6,215 nucleotides of DNA from Chloroflexota bacterium (GTDB lineage: Bacteria; Chloroflexota; Dehalococcoidia; GIF9; AB-539-J10): assembly GCA_015222255.1 (NCBI GenBank), contig JADFUX010000078.1:1-6215 (forward strand). The letters run 5' to 3'. This document shows, one piece after another, positions 1 to 4,678 of this stretch. Position 1 is the first letter of the stretch, and each line of letters starts with the position of its first letter. Made by a program: the position numbers and the translations under genes. The notes under the pieces were generated by a model. That model saw only the letters and a program-made list of their open reading frames with translations. It made no database searches and was not told the DNA's origin.

Positions 1-857
1 ACACAGGAGTCCTCAAATGATTCCAGGTGGTAGATAGCACTAGACAACACCCTGGTGACATCATCCACGGTGAGTAGCTTCTCGTGATGATTGCTGCTGA
101 TAAGGCCAGCCATTTCCCGTGCGCGCGGCATATCATCCTGATCGGCCATACCAACAACAAAGGTGTTGATGCCAGGACGGTGTTTTATAGCTAACAGGGC
201 GATGACACTGCTATCGAGGCCGCCGCTGAGGAGCATGCCGTCAACAGCGCCATCAGACATGCAGCGCTTGACTGCTGTCTCGAGTAGCTCGTGGAGTATC
301 TTGGCTGCTTGCTCCGGTGTCTCGAATGACGGAACAGGGTCAGATGGCATGGGATATGGCTGGAACCCACTTCCTAGGGTAAACACCTGGCCAGGTGCAA
401 ATTCTTTCACCTCAGTGACTACATCGAGCAGTCCCTTTGCTTCAGAGGAGAAATAGAGCTCCCCATCCTGGTATCCGTAGTACAATGGATGCGACCCGAT
501 GTGGTCACGCACGAGCACCAGGTCGGAGCCGGTGGCTATAGCAAAGGTAAAATCGCCATCCAGTTTTTGGGGCAGTGCAAGCTCTGATTCTTGGTAGCCG
601 CGGAGCAGAGCTTCAGCAGCATGGGTGAGCGATTCTTCTCCCTCAAAAAGGTGACCGTCGAGGACGACAGCGCCTTCTCCAGTTCTGGCATGGACTCTAG
701 CCGCTGCCTCAGCCTCCGAGGTAAGCAGACAACAGCCCAGGATGGCCATATCGCCTTCCTCTATCCACGTGCGCGCCGGACCACGGTGCTTGAGTCGGGA
801 GAGCATGACCTCCACTGCTCCTCTGTTCTTTGAGGTGGTACCTGCTATTCCAGCCAT
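1..857 (-). CDS. Asparagine synthetase (AsnB)-like protein with degenerate glutaminase domain, 3' end cut off by window
   Basis: An open frame of 285 full codons runs off the left edge. The N-terminal half has the fold signatures of the class II amidotransferase domain of asparagine synthetases: KHRGP (24-28), LDGDFTFAI (99-107), RDHIGSHPLYYG (117-128) and YFSSEAKGL (135-143). The C-terminal half begins the ATP-pyrophosphatase synthetase domain with the PP-loop LLSGGLDSS (209-217). AsnB normally makes asparagine from aspartate, ATP and glutamine. Here the protein starts MAGIAG, so the nucleophile Cys2 of the usual MCGI start is Ala. The glutamine-pocket segments are also altered: GCCLLTSEAE replaces the usual GHRRLSI, and VLDGHLF replaces the usual NGEIYN. 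Glutaminase activity is therefore not expected, and ammonia or a partner would have to supply nitrogen. The ATG at 857 is the only start, because the in-frame stop at 891-893 lies upstream with no other start codon between. AGGAAG (868-873, minus) lies 10 nt before it. The product may be something other than asparagine. Confidence 0.88.
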   Translation of the reverse strand, partial: MAGIAGTTSKNRGAVEVMLSRLKHRGPARTWIEEGDMAILGCCLLTSEAEAAARVHARTGEGAVVLDGHLFEGEESLTHAAEALLRGYQESELALPQKLDGDFTFAIATGSDLVLVRDHIGSHPLYYGYQDGELYFSSEAKGLLDVVTEVKEFAPGQVFTLGSGFQPYPMPSDPVPSFETPEQAAKILHELLETAVKRCMSDGAVDGMLLSGGLDSSVIALLAIKHRPGINTFVVGMADQDDMPRAREMAGLISSNHHEKLLTVDDVTRVLSSAIYHLESFEDSC

Positions 858-964
858 TAGAGTGCTACTTCCTGTGAGCCAGCGTGGGCCTTAGTCCATT
901 CTGAAGGAAGTCCAAGCCCCTTCATTTCAAGAACTTCGTCCCCACTCCGAGTGATATGTGTCAT
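857..964 (-). CDS. Small hypothetical protein (35 aa), translationally coupled to the AsnB-like gene
   Basis: A short open frame, MTHITRSGDEVLEMKGLGLP followed by 15 more residues ending QEVAL. Its TAA overlaps the ATG of the AsnB-like gene by one base (TAATG), an arrangement typical of translational coupling. The ATG at 964 follows a purine-rich AGAGGGGG (974-981, minus) at 9 nt, which decides this start. An in-frame ATG at 988 would add eight residues (MKQRGICR) but has no comparable ribosome site, and an in-frame stop at 1010-1012 closes the frame. There is no signal peptide or membrane segment, and the peptide is mixed-charge and soluble. I recognise no family. It could be a real small partner protein, a leader that feeds ribosomes to the downstream gene, or the surviving tail of a decayed gene. 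Confidence 0.5.
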   Translation of the reverse strand: MTHITRSGDEVLEMKGLGLPSEWTKAHAGSQEVAL

Positions 965-973
965 GCGGCAAAT

Positions 974-981
974 CCCCCTCT
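974..981 (-). promoter_or_regulatory. Ribosome binding site of the small ORF
   Basis: AGAGGGGG on the minus strand, 9 nt before the ATG at 964. It is a G-rich variant of the AGGAGG core and is the reason for preferring this start over the ATG at 988. Confidence 0.4.
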
Positions 982-1030
982 GTTTCATTTGTCTGTGTCG
1001 CAACGAGTGTTGTTATTCTTGGCGGCGATT

Positions 1031-1059
1031 CTGATGCTGTCTGCAGGACAAGCAGTCAG
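1031..1059 (-). other. Intergenic bulged hairpin
   Basis: An inverted repeat forms an 11-bp stem: CTGA (1031-1034) pairs with TCAG (1056-1059), TGCT (1035-1038) with AGCA (1051-1054), and GTC (1039-1041) with GAC (1047-1049). There are single-base bulges at 1050 and 1055 and a 5-nt loop (1042-1046). The minus-strand transcript has no run of U after it, so it is not a standard rho-independent terminator. It may mark an mRNA processing or stabilising point between the glutamate synthase-like gene and the distal pair. Confidence 0.35.
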
Positions 1060-1114
1060 GCGTGAAGGTCAAAGGCGATGTTGCGGGCGAATCAAATCCA
1101 GCGCTTCTGCTCCC

Positions 1115-2701
1115 TTAGCCTAAGATCTTCTCTGCCTCTTCCTTATAAGCATCCATAATATACGCGATACCGGAAATCTTTGCTGCCTCCTCCGTCAATG
1201 CCATAACGTCCTTGCGGGAAATCGTGGAAATTCTAAAGTTCCTGCTGCCGGCCATAAACTGTTGTAGTCCGGTTCTAATCTTCTGGGAAAATGTATAGAT
1301 ACCGACCGCGCCCAGCGGTATGTTCTCAATTTCCTTCCCATACTTCTCCTTCAACGTGTCATAGGTAACGAAGATTTCTTCCCGGGTAGTTCCATACTTC
1401 GAGACTGTCTTTGGCAACTTGTTCTGCTCGATCCAGTGCCCGATATTCTTCCCGACCATGCCCGGAATCATCAATGCCCTACCCATGCAAACCGCCTTCA
1501 CGTAAGGGGCCCCCATAGCAATTGCCTTGAACACACCAGCCTCGTCGGAGAACCCCCCGGCCATGGCGAGGTCCGGAACCCTTAGTCCCTTACTGGTAAG
1601 CTTTTCAGCAAACTGATAGGCAAGAGACTGTAGGTAGAAAGTTGGAACGCCCCACTCGTTCATCATCGACCATGGGCTCATTCCCGTTCCGCCGGGAGCG
1701 CCATCCATAGTAATAAGGTCAATCTTCGCTTCCGAACCATAGCGCAACGCCATGGCAAGTTCTGTTGCAGAATAAGCTCCTGTCTTAAGTGTGATTCTCC
1801 TGAATCCAAGTTTGCGAAGACGCTCTACTTCCTCCAAGAACGCTTCCTTGGTCACAAAACCCAAACGAGAATGACGCTCAAATTCTTTAATCGCGCCGAC
1901 CTTGTGTGCCGCTTGAACGTCGGAATGTGTTGGATCAGGCGTAACGATATAGCCTCTTTTCCTGAGTTGAAGTGCTCTATCGATCGAAGTAACCCTTATC
2001 TCACCACCGATACACTTCGCGCCCTGTCCCCATTTTAGCTCAATGGTATCAATGTTATGTTTTTTCAATACGTATTCAGCTACACCAAATCTCGTGTCTT
2101 CCACATTCATCTGGATGAGGATTTCCCCGTAACCCTCATGATACTTCCTGTAGGTCTGTATGCGGCGATCCATCTCTGGAGATTCTTTAACCTTACCATT
2201 ACCATCCAATTCGAGTTTGGGGTCGATTCCACATACGTTCTCACCACATACCAGTGTAATACCTGCAATAGCAGCTCCAATAGCAAAGTGCTCCCAGTTT
2301 ACCCGGGCTATTTCCGTGGAACCTAACGCGCCTGTGAAAACAGGCAACCGCATCTTGACCTTTTCATCCCAACCATATTCCGTCTCAGTATTAACATTGG
2401 GGAATAGTGCCGTATCAGGGCCAGCTTCAATCCCTTCTGGCAGGCCCCTTGCTCCAACCGCATACCCTTGAATATTAATGTGTGAGTAATCAACCGGGTA
2501 GTCCTTGTCTGCCCCAGCAATTGTCTCTGGGTATGGTCCCGGGTAGATAACCTCGCGGCCCCGAAACGAAGACAACCAAGCCTCACAACGCCCCATACAC
2601 CCGTCAAGGCATGTTGTGCAAAGCCCAGACATGGGGACAACGCTCCTCGAGCGATTAAGCGTTCCTGTTGCTTCATTGGCATTTGGGCGTCTTAGGTTCA
2701 T
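1115..2701 (-). CDS. FMN-binding glutamate synthase domain protein (archaeal/ferredoxin-type GltB domain 2)
   Basis: The 528-residue protein matches the FMN-binding (beta/alpha)8 synthase domain of glutamate synthases (Glu_synthase family), which reductively aminates 2-oxoglutarate to glutamate with ammonia. Recognisable blocks are ELKWGQGAKCIGGEI (221-235), which corresponds to the LGQGAKPGEGG motif of GltB; MDGAPGGTGMSP (332-343), for DGGTGASP; and AMAGGFSDEAGVFKAIAMGA (379-398), for the FMN-phosphate loop. The N terminus carries C28, C31, C35 and C39 (CTTCLDGCMGRC), a spacing suited to an iron-sulfur cluster. The CHxNxCPVG cluster of classic GltB is absent. There is no class II glutaminase domain and no GXGXG domain, so this is the stand-alone form. 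It would need ammonia from elsewhere and electrons from ferredoxin or an unlinked reductase. The ATG at 2701 has a near-perfect AAGGAGGT 7 nt upstream. It lies 58 nt after hisF on the same strand. Some members of this superfamily are not glutamate synthases, so the substrate is inferred. Confidence 0.88.
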   Translation of the reverse strand: MNLRRPNANEATGTLNRSRSVVPMSGLCTTCLDGCMGRCEAWLSSFRGREVIYPGPYPETIAGADKDYPVDYSHINIQGYAVGARGLPEGIEAGPDTALFPNVNTETEYGWDEKVKMRLPVFTGALGSTEIARVNWEHFAIGAAIAGITLVCGENVCGIDPKLELDGNGKVKESPEMDRRIQTYRKYHEGYGEILIQMNVEDTRFGVAEYVLKKHNIDTIELKWGQGAKCIGGEIRVTSIDRALQLRKRGYIVTPDPTHSDVQAAHKVGAIKEFERHSRLGFVTKEAFLEEVERLRKLGFRRITLKTGAYSATELAMALRYGSEAKIDLITMDGAPGGTGMSPWSMMNEWGVPTFYLQSLAYQFAEKLTSKGLRVPDLAMAGGFSDEAGVFKAIAMGAPYVKAVCMGRALMIPGMVGKNIGHWIEQNKLPKTVSKYGTTREEIFVTYDTLKEKYGKEIENIPLGAVGIYTFSQKIRTGLQQFMAGSRNFRISTISRKDVMALTEEAAKISGIAYIMDAYKEEAEKILG

Positions 2702-2708
2702 AGTACTG

Positions 2709-2716
2709 ACCTCCTT
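2709..2716 (-). promoter_or_regulatory. Strong ribosome binding site of the glutamate synthase-like gene
   Basis: AAGGAGGT on the minus strand, an 8-base match to the anti-Shine-Dalgarno sequence, 7 nt before the ATG at 2701. It is the strongest such site in the window and suggests high translation of this gene relative to its neighbours. Confidence 0.75.
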
Positions 2717-2720
2717 GTCT

Positions 2721-2744
2721 ATTACAATTCTTGCTCTCTGAGCA
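2721..2744 (-). promoter_or_regulatory. Possible internal promoter element and small hairpin between hisF and the glutamate synthase-like gene
   Basis: The 58-nt junction holds a perfect 5-bp hairpin (TGCTC 2732-2736, GAGCA 2740-2744, 3-nt loop). On the minus strand a TGTAAT (2721-2726), five of six matches to a -10 hexamer, lies just downstream of it. No convincing -35 is present at 16-18 nt, and no U-run follows the hairpin. It could be a weak internal promoter or nothing. Confidence 0.2.
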
Positions 2745-2759
2745 CTTTGCCGAAGTCGC

Positions 2760-3530
2760 TCACATTTCTACCGTCAGCCCTTTGGCCTTGAGATACTCCT
2801 TCACTTCCTTAATGGAGATTTCACCAAAGTGGAATACAGAAGCTGCTAGGACGGCTGAAGCTTTGCCTATAGCCACTCCTTCGTAGAAATGTTCCAGCTT
2901 CCCTGCTCCTCCAGAGGCAGTGACTGGAATGCTGACAGCTTCAGCTACAGCTTTGGTCATCTCCAGATCGTAGCCCTCTTTGGTGCCATCGGCATCCTTG
3001 CTGGTGAGTAGAATCCCTCCAGCGCCAAGCCTCTCTACCTTTATTGCCCACTCTACAACATCTATGACGGTAGCTTCGCTGCCACTTTTGACTACCACCT
3101 CCAGTCGTGGCAGACCACTTCCAGGTGCGTTCTTCCGCCCATCTATAGCTACTACGAGTCTCTTCTTTGTGAACTCCCTTGAAGCTTCGGCTATAAGCTC
3201 GGGATTCCTCACAGCAGCGGTATTTATAGAAACCTTGTCTACGCCGAGATCAAACAAGGCTTTCATATCTTGAACATTTCTAATTCCTCCGCCAACAGCA
3301 AAGGGAATAGTCACCTTATCAGCTACCTTCTTGACCCATTCTAGCCTTGTTCCTCTATCCTCGACAGTAGCGGCAATGTCCAGAAAGACCAACTCATCAG
3401 CGCCCTCTCGGCAATAAGCCTCTGCCGCCTCTACCGGGTCTCGGGCATCCCTGAGATTTACGAAGTTTATCCCCTTGACTACTCTGCCGTCCTTTACATC
3501 TAGACAAGGTATGATTCTTATCGTTTCCAT
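2760..3530 (-). CDS. hisF: HisF, imidazole glycerol phosphate synthase cyclase subunit
   Basis: A full-length 256-residue (beta/alpha)8 barrel. HisF uses ammonia, normally channelled from the glutaminase HisH, to convert PRFAR to imidazole glycerol phosphate and AICAR in histidine synthesis in the cytoplasm. Catalytic Asp11 ([15 protein letters not shown]) and Asp130 (VVAIDGRK) fall exactly at the canonical numbers. Phosphate-binding elements AVGGGIR (78-84), SINTAA (101-106), [10 protein letters not shown] (174-183) and TASGGAG (204-210) are all present. Its ATG is one base after the nrpR stop (TGAAATG). Its ribosome site GGGAG (3538-3542, minus) lies inside the last codons of nrpR, so the two are probably translationally coupled. 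No hisH, hisA or other his gene is in the window, so hisF is detached from its usual partners here. Nothing in the sequence suggests loss of function. Confidence 0.97.
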   Translation of the reverse strand: METIRIIPCLDVKDGRVVKGINFVNLRDARDPVEAAEAYCREGADELVFLDIAATVEDRGTRLEWVKKVADKVTIPFAVGGGIRNVQDMKALFDLGVDKVSINTAAVRNPELIAEASREFTKKRLVVAIDGRKNAPGSGLPRLEVVVKSGSEATVIDVVEWAIKVERLGAGGILLTSKDADGTKEGYDLEMTKAVAEAVSIPVTASGGAGKLEHFYEGVAIGKASAVLAASVFHFGEISIKEVKEYLKAKGLTVEM

Positions 3531-3531
3531 T

Positions 3532-4527
3532 TCACAGCTCCCAGAATTTAATCAAATCTTGATATTCCATAACGGCACTCATGGCTCGGTTTTCCACTTC
3601 TATGCCAGATTCAACAGCAGCAGCCACAGGATTAAGCCCGCCCACGAGTATCATCCCCACTTTATTCACCTCTACGGGAACCTCACACACCGATTTGCTC
3701 ACCTCGCCAATCATGATCAGCCCTCCTAGCCCTGCTTGTCTTAGGCCGGCAATGACCTTTTCTGCCGTGGCTTGGCACGGAGCAGGTATTTCCCGAAAAT
3801 TGGCCAGTATCCTTCCTTCTCCATCGCTAGCCACCCGCCCAACGCTGGTCATCTTATTGGTAATGAATATCTCCGAAGGGTCTAAAGACGACCCTGAATA
3901 TCGAATGAGTTCCACAAAGCGCAAAGGCTTGTGATTCTTGATTTGAAGAATGCCACCGAATTTGGAATCCATGGGAATGCCAGCCTTGAGTAAGGCGCCG
4001 TTGATTATGATGCTGCAAACAGTGGCTAAGCCTACTTTACCTTGCGGCACAATGATGCCGCCCAGCCTTTCACCCTGGCGAGCTATAGCCACCAGTTCAC
4101 TGGCGCAAATGCCAGCTTGGAAAGTATCCTTCATGGCTTCGATGGCCTGCTTAAATCTCTCCTCAGGGAAAAACGAAATGTTAACAGGGACTTTGCCCCG
4201 ACGGTTGTCTATGTCAAAGTCCGTTTGATAGGCCAGAATCTCAATCTTGGAAGCCATGAAGCCAACCTTATCGCTGACCAGCGCACTTTCCAACTCCTCC
4301 AGACCTGACTGTGTAATCAACCTCCCATCCCTTCCCACACTCTGTGTAAAGCCACGCTCATCCATTAGCTTGAGATGGTATCTAACAGCACGTTCACCTA
4401 GCTCGATGCCATAGTTCTGCAAATGGTGGGAAATGACTCTAGCGCCAAGAGGCTCGCTGGACTGGCTTAGAGCTCTGAGGATGGCGATTACCTTGCGTTC
4501 TACTTCTTGGGGCTGTTGACTTAGCAA
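3532..4527 (-). CDS. nrpR: NrpR-family (DUF128) nitrogen regulatory repressor with N-terminal winged helix
   Basis: A 331-residue protein in two parts. Residues about 8-75 form a winged-helix DNA-binding domain ([20 protein letters not shown], then [16 protein letters not shown] and a GLEELE wing end). Residues about 90-325 match a single NrpR/DUF128 effector domain, including [18 protein letters not shown] (156-173), [10 protein letters not shown] (176-185), SKFGGILQI (188-196) and [20 protein letters not shown] (297-316). NrpR was characterised in methanogens as a repressor of nitrogen-fixation and assimilation genes, released by 2-oxoglutarate. The Methanococcus form has two effector domains, and this one has one. 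The start is a TTG at 4527, with AGAAGG (4532-4537, minus) 4 nt upstream. It heads the leftward cluster and may control it, itself or divergent nadE. I see no GGAA-N6-TTCC operator in its upstream region, so its target site here is unknown. Confidence 0.85.
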   Translation of the reverse strand: MLSQQPQEVERKVIAILRALSQSSEPLGARVISHHLQNYGIELGERAVRYHLKLMDERGFTQSVGRDGRLITQSGLEELESALVSDKVGFMASKIEILAYQTDFDIDNRRGKVPVNISFFPEERFKQAIEAMKDTFQAGICASELVAIARQGERLGGIIVPQGKVGLATVCSIIINGALLKAGIPMDSKFGGILQIKNHKPLRFVELIRYSGSSLDPSEIFITNKMTSVGRVASDGEGRILANFREIPAPCQATAEKVIAGLRQAGLGGLIMIGEVSKSVCEVPVEVNKVGMILVGGLNPVAAAVESGIEVENRAMSAVMEYQDLIKFWEL

Positions 4528-4531
4528 ATTT

Positions 4532-4537
4532 CCTTCT
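4532..4537 (-). promoter_or_regulatory. Ribosome binding site of nrpR
   Basis: AGAAGG on the minus strand with 4 nt to the TTG start at 4527. It supports use of TTG rather than an internal ATG, since the winged helix begins within the first ten residues. Confidence 0.5.
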
Positions 4538-4571
4538 GATGTATAGGACTACAGCAACCTTTTACCGCATA

Positions 4572-4600
4572 ATTTTGGCATAACTATATCTAGCTGTCAA
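4572..4600 (-). promoter_or_regulatory. Candidate sigma-70-type promoter for the nrpR-hisF cluster
   Basis: On the minus strand a perfect TTGACA -35 (4595-4600) is followed, after 17 nt, by CAAAAT (4572-4577), four of six matches to TATAAT. This would start transcription near 4565 and give a leader of about 38 nt before the TTG at 4527. The -35 and the spacing are good; the -10 is weak, as would suit a regulated promoter. Confidence 0.45.
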
Positions 4601-4643
4601 TCCTCTCAAGGTGACCTCGGTGGCGTAAATGCCCATCAATGTC

Positions 4644-4652
4644 TGCTATAAT
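4644..4652 (+). promoter_or_regulatory. Extended -10 promoter for nadE
   Basis: TGCTATAAT is a consensus extended -10 (TGn plus TATAAT at 4647-4652). No clear -35 lies 16-18 nt upstream, which extended -10 promoters tolerate. Transcription would start near 4659, giving a leader of about 20 nt that already includes the ribosome site. Confidence 0.6.
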
Positions 4653-4668
4653 ATTTCTTCCAATACCG

Positions 4669-4674
4669 AGGAGG
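4669..4674 (+). promoter_or_regulatory. Ribosome binding site of nadE
   Basis: A full AGGAGG only 4 nt before the TTG at 4679. The in-frame ATG at 4700 is 25 nt away, too far to use this site, so it decides for the TTG start. Confidence 0.65.
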
Positions 4675-4678
4675 CAAG

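Larger units (their letters stand above)
965..1114. other. Intergenic spacer between the glutamate synthase-like gene and the small ORF
   Basis: This 150-nt spacer holds the hairpin at 1031-1059, the ribosome site of the small ORF and the optional upstream in-frame extension of that ORF to 988. I see no good -35/-10 pair and no GGAA-N6-TTCC palindrome. It is long compared with the other junctions in the cluster (1 nt and 58 nt), so the two distal genes could be partly separately expressed. Confidence 0.5.

Noticed and set aside
163..833. Plus-strand open frames opposite the AsnB-like gene
   Set aside because: Their translations are low-complexity, Ser/Pro-rich and unlike any family, while the minus strand encodes clear asparagine synthetase motifs across the same bases.
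906..919. GGAA at 906-909 as half of an NrpR-type GGAA-N6-TTCC operator
   Set aside because: The bases six positions downstream are not TTCC, and the site lies inside the small ORF, so it is not an operator of that type.
2330..2345. Perfect 6-bp hairpin GCCTGT-GAAA-ACAGGC
   Set aside because: It lies deep inside the glutamate synthase-like coding region, where the bases encode a plausible protein stretch (PVFTGA), and no U-run or spacer supports a terminator. Probably coincidental.
2323..2682. Second minus-strand open frame within the glutamate synthase-like gene
   Set aside because: It is in a shifted frame over a region encoding conserved glutamate synthase sequence. It has no family signature and no separate ribosome site that I can see.
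4615..4671. 7-bp inverted repeat CCTCGGT (4615-4621) / ACCGAGG (4665-4671) flanking the nadE -10
   Set aside because: One arm lies upstream of the expected transcription start, so it cannot form in the nadE mRNA, and the other arm is largely the ribosome site. At this length and separation it may be chance.
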